A DNA stretch of 64,000 bases from Rhizobium sullae (lineage in GTDB: Bacteria; Pseudomonadota; Alphaproteobacteria; Rhizobiales; Rhizobiaceae). Made by a program: the position numbers and the translations under genes. The notes under the pieces were generated by a model that saw only the letters and a list, made by a program, of their open reading frames with translations, did not search any database and had not been told where the DNA came from. Positions 35,333 to 44,409 of the stretch are shown piece by piece (position 1 is the first letter of the stretch; each line of letters opens with the position of its first letter). The stretch spans positions 2,232,001 to 2,296,000 of the forward strand of contig NZ_CP104143.1 in NCBI RefSeq assembly GCF_025200715.1. The letters are read 5' to 3'.

Positions 35333-37225
35333 CTAGACCACCTTCGCCTCGCGCCCGGGCATCTCTTCGTCTGCACCAAGGAAGCCGCCGGACTGGCGCG
35401 CCCATAGCTCTGCATAAAGCCCGCCCCTTCCGACCAGTGATTCATGCGTTCCTTCTTCGATGATCCGACCGCGATCGACGACGATCAGCCGATCGAGTGC
35501 GGCGATGGTGGAAAGGCGGTGCGCGATGGCGAGCACAGTCTTCCCCTCCATGATCCGGCTGAGATTGGACTGGATCACCTCTTCCACCTCGGAATCAAGC
35601 GCCGAGGTCGCCTCGTCGAGCACGAGGATCGGCGCGTCCTTCAGCATGACGCGCGCGATCGCTATGCGCTGCCGCTGCCCGCCTGAAAGCTTCACGCCAC
35701 GCTCGCCGACATGCGCATCGAAACCCTTGCGTCCCTGCTGATCTTGCAGTTGATCGATGAAGCCGAGCGCCTCGGCCCGTCGCGCGGCGTCAAGCAGCCT
35801 CTCCTCGCCCGCATCGGGCCGGCCGAAGAGGATGTTGTCCTTGACCGAGCGGTGCAGCAGCGACGTATCCTGGCTGACGACGCCTATCTGCATGCGCAGC
35901 GACTCCTGGCTGACGGCGGCGATATCCTGGCCATCGACAAGGATGCGTCCGCCTTCAAGGTCGTAAAGGCGCAGCAGGAGGTGGACCAGCGTCGATTTGC
36001 CGGCGCCGGAACGCCCGACGATCCCGACCTTCTCGCCGGCCGCGACGGTGAGCGAGAAATTCTCGATGACACCCTTGCCCCGGCCGTAATGGAAGGAGAC
36101 GTTTTCGAAGCGGATGCCGGGCTCCCGGACGACGAGATCGGAAGCATTGGGCCGATCGACGAGGGCGAGTGGCTGCGAAATCAGCTCGGCGGCGTTCTGG
36201 ATCGTGCCGAGATTGCGCATGATGCCGTTGAATTGCGTCATCAGACGCCCGAGGAGGAAGTTGAGGCGCAGGACCAGCGCCAGCGAAAAAGCCACCGAAC
36301 CGGAACTCACCAACCCGCGCAGCCACAGATCGACGCTCAACCCGGCCATCGTCACGATCATTAGGCCGGAAAGCAGCGCCATCGAGGCGCGCACACCGGT
36401 GATAAACCGGGTAAAGCGCAGCACGGTATCCTGATAGATGTCGAAGCCCTGGCGCATGTAGCGGTCGGTCTCCTCGTGACGAGCGAAAAGCTTCAGCGTC
36501 TGGATGTTGCTGTAGGAATCGACCATGCGGCCGTTGAGCATCGAGGCGGCTTCCGCCGTTTCGCGTGAGTGATAGCGGATGCGCGGCACGAAATAGCGGG
36601 CAAGCACGCCGAAGGCGCAAAGCCAGAACAGCACCACGGCGGCAAGCGAAAGATCGAGCCGCGCGACCAGCACCAGTGTCGTCGCTGCGTAGATTCCGAC
36701 GAACCAGACGCTCTCCATGAGAGAGGTGGTGAGATCGCCCACCGCTTGGCCGGCCGACCAGACCTTCGTCACGATCCGCCCGGAAAAATCGCTCTGGAAG
36801 AAGTGCAGCGACTGGCGCGACACATGCAGATAGGACTGCCAGCGTGCGAGATTATAGAAGCCCGGCGTGATCACCTGCTGATCGACCAGCGCGATGAGAA
36901 AGGCAACCACGAAACGAACGAGGCCGATCAGGGCCAGCATGCCGAACAATTCGCCGCCGTGCGCAGCAAGCAGTTCGCTCCAGCCAACGCCCGGCTTGAC
37001 GGCGCCCAGTATATCGACCAGCCGTCCGACGAACCAGAAAAGCGCGGCCTCGATCGCCGCCGACATGCCGCCCAGAACGAGCATCGCGACGAACGGCCAT
37101 TTAGCCTGGCCGATGTAAAACCAGATGAAGCCCGCGGTCGAACGCGGCGGCTGGATATTGCCGCGCGGTCGGAACGGATCGATCCAGTGTTCGAACAGAT
37201 TGAGTATCGGGCGCAGGAGCATCAT
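35333..37225 (-). CDS. ABC exporter, fused membrane and ATPase domains
   Basis: 630 residues from ATG 37225. Residues ~20-340 form a six-helix exporter membrane domain; the nucleotide-binding domain has Walker A GRSGAGKST, signature LSGGQRQR and Walker B ILVLDEATSALDSE. It is a half transporter of the lipid/multidrug type. A second exporter of the same class lies upstream on the same strand, about 590 bases away and now separated by antitoxin and IS sequence; the two may form a heterodimer. Confidence 0.93.
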   Translation of the reverse strand: MMLLRPILNLFEHWIDPFRPRGNIQPPRSTAGFIWFYIGQAKWPFVAMLVLGGMSAAIEAALFWFVGRLVDILGAVKPGVGWSELLAAHGGELFGMLALIGLVRFVVAFLIALVDQQVITPGFYNLARWQSYLHVSRQSLHFFQSDFSGRIVTKVWSAGQAVGDLTTSLMESVWFVGIYAATTLVLVARLDLSLAAVVLFWLCAFGVLARYFVPRIRYHSRETAEAASMLNGRMVDSYSNIQTLKLFARHEETDRYMRQGFDIYQDTVLRFTRFITGVRASMALLSGLMIVTMAGLSVDLWLRGLVSSGSVAFSLALVLRLNFLLGRLMTQFNGIMRNLGTIQNAAELISQPLALVDRPNASDLVVREPGIRFENVSFHYGRGKGVIENFSLTVAAGEKVGIVGRSGAGKSTLVHLLLRLYDLEGGRILVDGQDIAAVSQESLRMQIGVVSQDTSLLHRSVKDNILFGRPDAGEERLLDAARRAEALGFIDQLQDQQGRKGFDAHVGERGVKLSGGQRQRIAIARVMLKDAPILVLDEATSALDSEVEEVIQSNLSRIMEGKTVLAIAHRLSTIAALDRLIVVDRGRIIEEGTHESLVGRGGLYAELWARQSGGFLGADEEMPGREAKVV

Positions 37226-37385
37226 TGCGTTATAGTCCGGGACAACCCTGCGGCAAAGGCAATGGAGGAGGGGCAGAACCTTATATTTTGGCAATTTTCG
37301 GTAACATCGGCGGCATCCGTGTTGAATGTCGCTGACCTCGTCACGATCTCGGAGTACAATCGCCGTTTAACGGAGAAATACCGTC

Positions 37386-37610
37386 ATGGAAACGAGGGTG
37401 CTCGCGTCGCATATTCCGCTTCCGCTTGCGAAAAGACTCGATGAAACCGCAGCCCAACTCGGCATATCGCGCGACACCATCGTCAGCGAGGCCGTTGCCG
37501 CATGGCTCGACAACGAGGAAGAACGCCGCCTGACGGCACTCCGCACGATGGCGGGCGCCATCGTCGTGGTCGAACGTCATAGGGTACGGGATTGGGCGGA
37601 CAGCCTGTGA
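37386..37610 (+). CDS. Ribbon-helix-helix antitoxin (ParD/CopG-like), apparently orphan
   Basis: 74 residues: METRVLASHIPLPLAKRLDE then LGISRDTIVSEAVAAWLDNE, a ribbon-helix-helix domain, and a C-terminal tail ending RVRDWADSL as in antitoxins paired with ParE/RelE toxins. The ribosome site is ACGGAGAAATACCGTC. No toxin gene follows; instead an IS3-type transposase tail begins 29 bases later, so the toxin has probably been lost. Confidence 0.8.
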   Translation: METRVLASHIPLPLAKRLDETAAQLGISRDTIVSEAVAAWLDNEEERRLTALRTMAGAIVVVERHRVRDWADSL

Positions 37611-37638
37611 ACAGGCTCTTTTAGGATTCGTTCAGAGC

Positions 37639-37785
37639 CTGCAGTCCGCCAGTACCGACTATACCCACTACTACAATCACGACAGGATCAAAATGAAACT
37701 CAAAGGGCTGAGCCCTGTACAGTACAGAACCCAGCCCTTAAATCTGCCGCGCCTTTAAACCGTCCAACTTAATGGGGTCAGTTTA
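37639..37785 (+). mobile_element. IS3-family transposase 3' remnant
   Basis: Frame 37639-37758 translates to TDYTHYYNHDRIKMKLKGLS then PVQYRTQ, the characteristic C-terminus of IS3-family OrfB (YNN-R-K-KLKGLSPV-YR). It ends at TAA 37756-37758 and is followed by GTCCAACTTAATGGGGTCAG, resembling an IS3-group terminal inverted repeat. The rest of the element is absent. Confidence 0.8.
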
Positions 37786-37810
37786 CTTTCACCGGGAGGG
37801 CCTTTTCGCC

Positions 37811-39667
37811 TTACTCCGCCGCTTCCTCGGCTTCTACCGAATGATCAGCGAGGAAGCCGCCGGACTGTCGGGTCCAGAGGTCGGCATATATGCCGCCCTG
37901 GCTGACGAGATCGGCGTGCGAACCAGCCTCGATGATCCGGCCTTTGTCGAGCACGATCAGGCGGTCCATCTCCGTCAGCGTCGACAGGCGATGGGCGATC
38001 GCGATCACCGTCTTGCCTTCCATCAGCGCAAATAGGTTCTCCTGGATCGCCGCTTCCACTTCGGAATCGAGCGCCGAGGTCGCCTCGTCGAGCACCAGGA
38101 TCGGCGCGTCCTTCAGGAACACGCGCGCGATCGCAACGCGCTGGCGCTGGCCGCCGGAGAGCTTGACGCCGCGCTCGCCGACCTGCGCGTCGAGCCCTTT
38201 GCGGCCCTGCATGTCGACAAGCCCGTCGATGAATTCCCAGGCATTTGCCCGCTTCGCCGCCTCGATCACGTCCGTATCCGTCGCGTCCGGACGGCCGTAG
38301 GCAATGTTGTCGCGGATCGAGCGATGCAGCAACGACGTATCCTGCGTCACCACGCCGATCAGCGACCGGAGGCTTTCCTGCGACACCTGCGAGATATCCT
38401 GCCCGTCGATGGTGATGCGGCCGGCTTCCAGATCGTAAAAGCGCAGCAGCAGGTTCATCAGTGTCGTCTTGCCTGCCCCGGACCGGCCGACGAGGCCGAC
38501 CTTCTCACCCGCCTTGATATCGAGCGAAAGGCTTTCGATGACGCCCTTGCCCTTGCCGTAGTGGAAGCGGATGCGGTCGTAGTGGATCGCACCTTTCTTC
38601 GCCTGCATCGGCGGTGCACCGGGCTTGTCGGTGATGTCGTGGCTCTTCGTCATCATTTCCATGCCGTCATAGACGGTACCGATGTTTTCGAAGAGCGCCG
38701 ACACCTCCCACATGATCCACTGCGACATGCCGTTGACACGCATCGCAAGGCCGATCGCGATGGCGATCGCGCCGACCGAGATCTGGCCATTCAGCCAAAA
38801 CCAGATCGACAGGCCCGAGATGACGAAGAGTGCCACGCAGTTGTTGATATAGACGCACACATGGAACAGCGTGACGCGGCGCATCTGCTGGTGCACCGTC
38901 TGCAGGAATTCGTCCATGCCGGCCTTGGCATAGCCTTCCTCCCTGCCCGCGTGCGAGAACAGCTTGACGGTCGCAATGTTCGTGTAGCTATCGACCACCC
39001 GGCCGGTCATCATTGAACGCGCATCGGCCTGACGTGCGGCGATCCTGCGAAGCCGCGGGACGAAATACGACACGATGCCGACATAGATGCCAAGCCAGAC
39101 CAGGATCGGCATCATCAGCCGCCAGTCTGCCGCGGCGATCACGATGATCATCGTCAGGAAGTAGGTGACGACATAGACGAAGACGTCGAGGATCTTCATC
39201 GTTGTTTCACGAACTGCAAGCGAGGTCTGCATCACCTTGGTCGCAACGCGTCCGGCAAATTCGTTGGCGAAGAAGGTCATGCTGTGGCGCAGCAGGAAGC
39301 GGTGCATCTGCCAGCGCGCGCTCATCGGGTAGTTGCCGAGCAGAACCTGATGCATGATGAGCGAATCGAGCCCGGCCGCCAGCGGCAGGCCGATAAGGAT
39401 CAAAGCCGCCATCCAGGCAAGCTTGTGCCACTCCGTCTGCAGGAACGTCGCCTTGTCAGCATTCGTCAGCCAGTCGACGACATCGCCGAGGAACTGGAAG
39501 AGTGCCACCTCGCCGATCGCAATCAGCGCCGTCAGCACCGCCATGGCCGCAAGCCAGGGCGCTGCAGGCTTCGTATAGTGCCAGCAGAAGGCAAAAAGGC
39601 CTTTCGGGGGAACGACGGGCTCCTCACTCGGAAAGGGGTTCAGTCGCTGTTCGAACCAGCTAAACAT
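37811..39667 (-). CDS. ABC exporter, fused membrane and ATPase domains
   Basis: 618 residues from ATG 39667 (MFSWFEQRLNPFPSEE). Six-helix membrane domain followed by the ATPase: Walker A GRSGAGKTT, signature LSGGQRQR and Walker B ILVLDEATSALDSE; the C-terminus is Glu/Ala-rich. Closely similar to the exporter at 35333-37225 (shared FYDLEAGRI, QDTSLLHRS). Likely a paralogous pair once adjacent, now separated by the antitoxin and IS remnant. Confidence 0.93.
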   Translation of the reverse strand: MFSWFEQRLNPFPSEEPVVPPKGLFAFCWHYTKPAAPWLAAMAVLTALIAIGEVALFQFLGDVVDWLTNADKATFLQTEWHKLAWMAALILIGLPLAAGLDSLIMHQVLLGNYPMSARWQMHRFLLRHSMTFFANEFAGRVATKVMQTSLAVRETTMKILDVFVYVVTYFLTMIIVIAAADWRLMMPILVWLGIYVGIVSYFVPRLRRIAARQADARSMMTGRVVDSYTNIATVKLFSHAGREEGYAKAGMDEFLQTVHQQMRRVTLFHVCVYINNCVALFVISGLSIWFWLNGQISVGAIAIAIGLAMRVNGMSQWIMWEVSALFENIGTVYDGMEMMTKSHDITDKPGAPPMQAKKGAIHYDRIRFHYGKGKGVIESLSLDIKAGEKVGLVGRSGAGKTTLMNLLLRFYDLEAGRITIDGQDISQVSQESLRSLIGVVTQDTSLLHRSIRDNIAYGRPDATDTDVIEAAKRANAWEFIDGLVDMQGRKGLDAQVGERGVKLSGGQRQRVAIARVFLKDAPILVLDEATSALDSEVEAAIQENLFALMEGKTVIAIAHRLSTLTEMDRLIVLDKGRIIEAGSHADLVSQGGIYADLWTRQSGGFLADHSVEAEEAAE

Positions 39668-40049
39668 GAAAAGTGCTCCGGAACTTTGCCGTTCCGCCTC
39701 CCGGCCTGCGCAAAACGCACTGAGGCACATATGGGAACCGGACGTTCGAGGGGCGAGGCCACGACAGCCGCGCAATGGATCAAAAATGGGAATTTTAGGA
39801 AGTTTTGCGCTCAGGAGCGCGAGATCGCCACGCTTGGTATCACGGCTGGAAGGCGCGTAAGCATCAGAATATTCATGTCGGCCCTCCCTAGCTGGCGATT
39901 GAAGATGTGCACCAATAACGCGAAAATTGCGAAATTTCCAGTCCAAAATCGGCGGAAATTGAACAATTCAGGGCCAAGATGCGTCCTGTTGCACCGAAAT
40001 CACAGTTGAACTAGGTCTCTTTGCCTTAAGCAGCAAAATGGTATTTCGG
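39668..40049. other. Divergent intergenic region between ABC exporter and trmL
   Basis: About 380 bases, AT-rich near trmL (GCGAAAATTGCGAAATTTCC). It should contain both divergent promoters. No small gene, RNA or strong hairpin was recognised. Confidence 0.4.
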
Positions 40050-40511
40050 ATGACCGATCTCAGACTGGCGCTCTATCAGCCCGATATCCCCGGCAATACC
40101 GGCACGATCCTTCGTCTCGCCGCCTGTCTCGGAATTGCCGTCGACATCATCGAGCCCGCCGGCTTCGACATTTCCGACCGCAACCTGAAACGCGCCGGCA
40201 TGGACTATATCGCAGCCGTCGCGCTCACCCGTCATGTCAGTTGGGATCGCTTCGAGGAATGGCGGGCTCCGACGGGCCGCCGCATCGTGCTTGCCTCCAC
40301 CAAGGCATCGGGCCGGTACACGGACTTCGCATTCCGACCGGACGACATTTTGCTGTTCGGCCGCGAAAGCGCGGGCGTTCCGGACCATGTTCACGAAAAA
40401 GCCGACGGGCGTATTCTGATCCCGATGGTCGAAGGCCAGCGGTCGATCAATGTCGCGGTCTCCGCCGCGATGATCGCCGGCGAGGCCATACGCCAGACCG
40501 TCTGGCGTTGA
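40050..40511 (+). CDS. trmL: tRNA (cytidine/uridine-34-2'-O)-methyltransferase
   Basis: SPOUT methyltransferase that methylates the wobble base of leucine tRNAs. 153 residues from ATG 40050 (an ATG 12 bases upstream is also possible). Knot motifs: LYQPDIPGNTGTILRLAACL, FGRESAGVPDHV and MVEGQRSINVAVSAAM. Length fits the family. Confidence 0.95.
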   Translation: MTDLRLALYQPDIPGNTGTILRLAACLGIAVDIIEPAGFDISDRNLKRAGMDYIAAVALTRHVSWDRFEEWRAPTGRRIVLASTKASGRYTDFAFRPDDILLFGRESAGVPDHVHEKADGRILIPMVEGQRSINVAVSAAMIAGEAIRQTVWR

Positions 40512-40716
40512 TTTCGTCTCCGAGCGGCCGCGCGAAGCCTCGCCAAGATATGTCGCGAACGACGTTGTGATATCCCGAAACAGGCGTATTATATTTAGCC
40601 GGACAATCAAAAGAAGCCAGAATCCAGGCCGCGATTTCAAAGAGATGGCAATGCGCTGAACGTCAGATTGCACAGCATTGCGCCGGCCGCGAACGAGAAG
40701 AAAAGACCCGCAGAGC

Positions 40717-42363
40717 ATGAAATCCACGATCGTCATGATAAACCTGTTCGGCGCAGTAGCCCTGTTGCTGTTCGGTCTCGCGCAGGTGAAGGATGGCGTA
40801 TCGCGGGCCTTCGGTGCACGGCTGCGGACGGGTCTTGCGACAGGCACGCGCGGCGGATTGCGCTCCTTCGTTTCAGGCTTCGTCGCGACGCTGGCATTGC
40901 AAAGCTCCACGGCGACGGCGCTGATGGTCGCCTCCTTCGTCGAGCGCGAACTCGTGAAGCCGCGCATGGCGCAGATCGTCTTGCTCGGCGCCAATGTCGG
41001 CACGGCGGTCACGGCCTGGATCGTCGCGACCGGCATCGAGTGGCTGTCGCCGCTCGTCATCCTCGCGGGTATCATCCTCTATCGTAGCGGCTCGACCGCA
41101 CGCCAGGGCGGCGGCACCGCCCTGATCGGCATCGGTCTCATGCTCCTGTCGCTGCACCTCCTGAGCGGCGCAACCGAGCCGATGCGCCAATCTCCTGCCC
41201 TCGCCGCCTTCATCGGCCTGCTCGACAACGCCTGGCCGGTGGCGCTTGCCTTTTCCGCCGGCATTGCCTTCATCTCCTCGTCGAGCCTCGCCGCCGTGGT
41301 GCTGATCCTTTCGTTGGCGTCAACCGGTATTCTTTCGGCCGGCCTCGTGATCGTGCTCGTTCTGGGCGCCAATCTTGGCGGCGCAATTCCGCCGGTTGTC
41401 GCTTCGCTTGCGGGGCCCGCCTCCGCAAAACGCGTTGCGCTGGGCAACCTGATCGTGCGCGCCACCGGCTGCGTGATCGCGCTGCCGCTTGCCGGCTATG
41501 GAGCTATACTTTTGGAAATGCTGCCGCTTGCGCCCACCAAGCTGCCGGTCGACGCGCATCTCGGCTTTAACCTGATCCTCGCTGCTCTCGCCTGGCCGTT
41601 CTCGCGCCTCTTGTCGCAGCTGATGCTGCGCCTCGTTCCGGAGGAAACACAGACCGATAATGCGCCGAAATACCTCGACCAGCACGAGTTGTCGACGCCC
41701 GTCGTGGCGCTTGCGAGCGCCACTCGCGAAGTCCTCGGTGTCGGTGACATCATCGAACGTATGCTGATGCGCGCCTCTGACGCCTTCGAGCAGAACGACC
41801 TGACGAAGCTCAAGGAAATTCCCACGCTCGAAAAGCGGGTCGACAGCCTGCAGCAGGAAGTGAAGGTCTACCTTTCCAAGCTCGGTCGCAAGGGCCTGAG
41901 CGAGGAGAACGGCCGCCACTCGATCGTCATCATTGACTACGCCATCAACCTCGAGCATATCGGCGACATCATCGAAAAGGGCCTGCTGCCGCAGATAGGC
42001 AAGAAGGCTTCGCTCGGCCTGCGGTTCTCCGACGACGGCTACCAGGAGCTCAAGAAGCTCTTCCATCTGACGATCGACAACCTGCGGATCGCACAAACGA
42101 TCTTCGTGACGCGCGACTTCAATCTCGCCAAGCAGATGATGGAAGTGAAGGTCGAGGTGCGCAGGATGGAGAAGCAATCCGCCGAACGCCACCTTGAACG
42201 CCTGCGCGAGGGCTACGCCGACAGTCTGCAGACGAGCTCGCTACATCTCGACATGCTGCGCGACCTGAAGCGCATCAACGCCCACATTGTCTCGGTGGCG
42301 CACCCGATCCTCGACGAGAGCGGATTGCTCATCGAGAGCCGGCTGCGCACGCCTGCGGAATGA
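40717..42363 (+). CDS. Na/Pi cotransporter family protein with PhoU domain
   Basis: 548 residues from ATG 40717. The membrane half has the duplicated Na/Pi motif (ATLALQSSTATALMVASF and SAGIAFISSSSLAAVVL, each with the QSS/SSS pattern). The last ~200 residues are a PhoU-like helical domain (NLEHIGDIIEKGLLPQIGKK). It probably exports or balances phosphate with Na+. No pst genes are adjacent. Confidence 0.92.
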   Translation: MKSTIVMINLFGAVALLLFGLAQVKDGVSRAFGARLRTGLATGTRGGLRSFVSGFVATLALQSSTATALMVASFVERELVKPRMAQIVLLGANVGTAVTAWIVATGIEWLSPLVILAGIILYRSGSTARQGGGTALIGIGLMLLSLHLLSGATEPMRQSPALAAFIGLLDNAWPVALAFSAGIAFISSSSLAAVVLILSLASTGILSAGLVIVLVLGANLGGAIPPVVASLAGPASAKRVALGNLIVRATGCVIALPLAGYGAILLEMLPLAPTKLPVDAHLGFNLILAALAWPFSRLLSQLMLRLVPEETQTDNAPKYLDQHELSTPVVALASATREVLGVGDIIERMLMRASDAFEQNDLTKLKEIPTLEKRVDSLQQEVKVYLSKLGRKGLSEENGRHSIVIIDYAINLEHIGDIIEKGLLPQIGKKASLGLRFSDDGYQELKKLFHLTIDNLRIAQTIFVTRDFNLAKQMMEVKVEVRRMEKQSAERHLERLREGYADSLQTSSLHLDMLRDLKRINAHIVSVAHPILDESGLLIESRLRTPAE

Positions 42364-42366
42364 CGG

Positions 42367-42627
42367 TCAGTCGGCGGAAGGAAGCCGGCGCATGGTGAAT
42401 TCGATCTGGTCGTTGTCGAGCTGCCGCCAGCTTTCCACTTCGGTCCAGTAGGCCGCCTTCGGGTATTCGGCGAACCATTCGCGCGCCTTGGCCCGCGCGT
42501 CGAGCAGGCCAAGGCGGTATGTCTGGCGTACGAAATGGTCGCCCTTCCGGGCAGTGCCTTCCGCCCGATGCCGTTCGATCCTTCGCTTCAGGCCGTCAAA
42601 CGACGGAGGTCCCGGGATTTTAGTCAT
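42367..42627 (-). CDS. Conserved hypothetical protein
   Basis: 86 residues from ATG 42627 with GAGGTAG-like sequence upstream: MTKIPGPPSFDGLKRRIERH, LGLLDARAKAREWFAEYPKA and IEFTMRRLPSAD. Helical, charged, soluble. No family name is recognised. It is convergent with the Na/Pi gene (three-base gap) and divergent from hemF. Confidence 0.65.
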   Translation of the reverse strand: MTKIPGPPSFDGLKRRIERHRAEGTARKGDHFVRQTYRLGLLDARAKAREWFAEYPKAAYWTEVESWRQLDNDQIEFTMRRLPSAD

Positions 42628-42795
42628 GAAACCTACCTCTGACCGAAAAGGTAGTATTGAAAATTTCAATTTGCGAGTCGAATCTTTGCCGCCTCGACTG
42701 CGTCCTTCCGCCCGCTGGCAAGCCACCGATGCACCTGATACCACGAAGCCATAATTAGCGATGATCGAGTCGCGTTGTGTTGTAATGTAGGGGTA

Positions 42796-43713
42796 ATGAT
42801 GGAACGACCAGACCTGCCGGTCGGCCTGCCGGACGATATCGAAGACAAGAAAACCGCCGCCCGCACGTGGTTCGAAGGTTTGCGCGATACGATCTGCGCC
42901 TCCTTCGAAGCTCTGGAAGACGAGTTGACCGGCCCGCTTTCGGATCAGGAGCCAGGCCGTTTCGTCGGCAAGGAATGGTCGCGTGAAAATGGTGCCGGCG
43001 GTGGGGGCTGCATGTCGATGATGCATGGCCGCGTCTTCGAAAAGGTCGGCGTGCATACCTCCACCGTCTACGGCGAATTCGCGCCCGATCTTCGTGCCCA
43101 GATGCCGGGCGCCAGCGAAGACCCGCGCTTTTGGGCCTCGGGGATTTCGCTGATCGCCCATCCGGTGAACCCCAACGTGCCCACAGTGCATATGAACACC
43201 CGCATGGTCGTCACCTCCAGCCGCTGGTTCGGTGGCGGTGCGGACCTGACGCCGGTGCTCGACCGGCGCCGTACGCAGGAAGACGACGACAGCCGCCTCT
43301 TCCACAAGGCGATGGAAATCGCCTGCCGCAGCCATTCAGGCGTCGCAGACTACGGTGCTTACAAGAAATGGTGCGACGAGTACTTCTTCTTGAAGCATCG
43401 CAACGAGCCGCGCGGCATCGGCGGCATCTTCTACGACTGGCTGCATTCGAGCGAGGAAGCTGGCGGCTGGGAGGCCGATTTTGCATTCACGCGCGATGTC
43501 GGCCGGGCCTTCGCCATGGTCTATCCGAAAATCGTCCGCTCCAACTTCAACAAGGAATGGACGGAGGCGGACCGTGACGAGCAATTGATCAGGCGCGGGC
43601 GCTATGTCGAGTTCAATTTGCTCTACGATCGCGGTACAATTTTCGGACTGAAGACAGGTGGCAATATCGAGTCAATTCTCTCATCGATGCCGCCGGTCGT
43701 CCGGTGGCCATGA
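42796..43713 (+). CDS. hemF: Aerobic coproporphyrinogen III oxidase
   Basis: Oxygen-dependent decarboxylation of coproporphyrinogen III in haem synthesis. 305 residues from ATG 42796 (a second ATG follows directly). Motifs: [40 protein letters not shown] and [20 protein letters not shown] with [12 protein letters not shown]. Length and C-terminus ([17 protein letters not shown]) are typical. Confidence 0.97.
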   Translation: MMERPDLPVGLPDDIEDKKTAARTWFEGLRDTICASFEALEDELTGPLSDQEPGRFVGKEWSRENGAGGGGCMSMMHGRVFEKVGVHTSTVYGEFAPDLRAQMPGASEDPRFWASGISLIAHPVNPNVPTVHMNTRMVVTSSRWFGGGADLTPVLDRRRTQEDDDSRLFHKAMEIACRSHSGVADYGAYKKWCDEYFFLKHRNEPRGIGGIFYDWLHSSEEAGGWEADFAFTRDVGRAFAMVYPKIVRSNFNKEWTEADRDEQLIRRGRYVEFNLLYDRGTIFGLKTGGNIESILSSMPPVVRWP

Positions 43714-43731
43714 CCGTACGACAGCGTACGG
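43714..43731 (+). terminator. Inverted repeat directly after hemF
   Basis: CCGTACG-acag-CGTACGG, seven perfect pairs starting with the base after the hemF stop. It is followed by GTAAAAATA rather than a T run, so it is at best a weak terminator on the plus strand or a protein-binding palindrome. Confidence 0.4.
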
Positions 43732-43829
43732 GTAAAAATACATTACATGGCCTTCAAGAAGCGTGAGCGTGCGCTAAACTAACGTGCTAAACTGAGCTTG
43801 TGTTGCCTAACAATCGGAGGAGGATTGTC

Positions 43830-44111
43830 ATGATGATACAGAGCGGTTCGCCGGCGCCTTCGGATGTTCGGGAGGCATCCCGTGCAATCGATACCCCGGA
43901 CTTCCTGAACCGCATCGCCGAAGAAATGCGAGCAACGAGCGGCTCCGATCTGCCCCTGTCCTGCTTCATCGAACAGGTGAAGTTGCAGCTCGCTGCCGGA
44001 AAATCGCCCGAAGAACTGCGGGGACAGGCACGAGAAAGTGCAAATTCGAATGCCCCGTACCAGTCGTCCGAGTGCTTCCGTGCTTGGGCGATGCCGGAAT
44101 ATCGCAGGTGA
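43830..44111 (+). CDS. Hypothetical protein
   Basis: 93 residues from ATG 43830 behind a strong GGAGGAGGA ribosome site. Sequence: MMIQSGSPAPSDVREASRAI, FLNRIAEEMRATSGSD, and AAGKSPEELRGQARE. Soluble and acidic/helical; no family recognised. The 110 bases after it lead to the DUF1059 gene. Confidence 0.6.
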   Translation: MMIQSGSPAPSDVREASRAIDTPDFLNRIAEEMRATSGSDLPLSCFIEQVKLQLAAGKSPEELRGQARESANSNAPYQSSECFRAWAMPEYRR

Positions 44112-44223
44112 CTTGGCGGCCGATGTGCATCATCGGCCGGAACCTTCTCCCCGTTTCGCACATTGAAGAGAGACGCGTGTCAGCGCGATTATTCCGTCAT
44201 GTTCCGGACAAAGGAGTTAGACA

Positions 44224-44409
44224 ATGCGACTTTTCGAATGCGGTACGCTCGTACCGGGCTGCACTTGGCATACACGCGCCGATGAAGACGCCGAGGTCGT
44301 CCGCCGCGTGGTCGAGCATTTGAAGTCCGCCCATGGTGAAACGGTCATTCGCGAGAACATGATCGACAACATCAAGGCCCGCATCCGCGACGAAGCGACC
44401 GCGGCCTGA
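44224..44409 (+). CDS. DUF1059 small protein
   Basis: 61 residues: MRLFECGTLVPGCTWHTRAD, then VVRRVVEHLKSAHGET, the DUF1059 pattern with two Cys and two His that could bind metal. The role is unknown. ATG follows AAAGGAGTTAGACA. Convergent with the CCA enzyme gene, stops adjacent. Confidence 0.8.
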   Translation: MRLFECGTLVPGCTWHTRADEDAEVVRRVVEHLKSAHGETVIRENMIDNIKARIRDEATAA

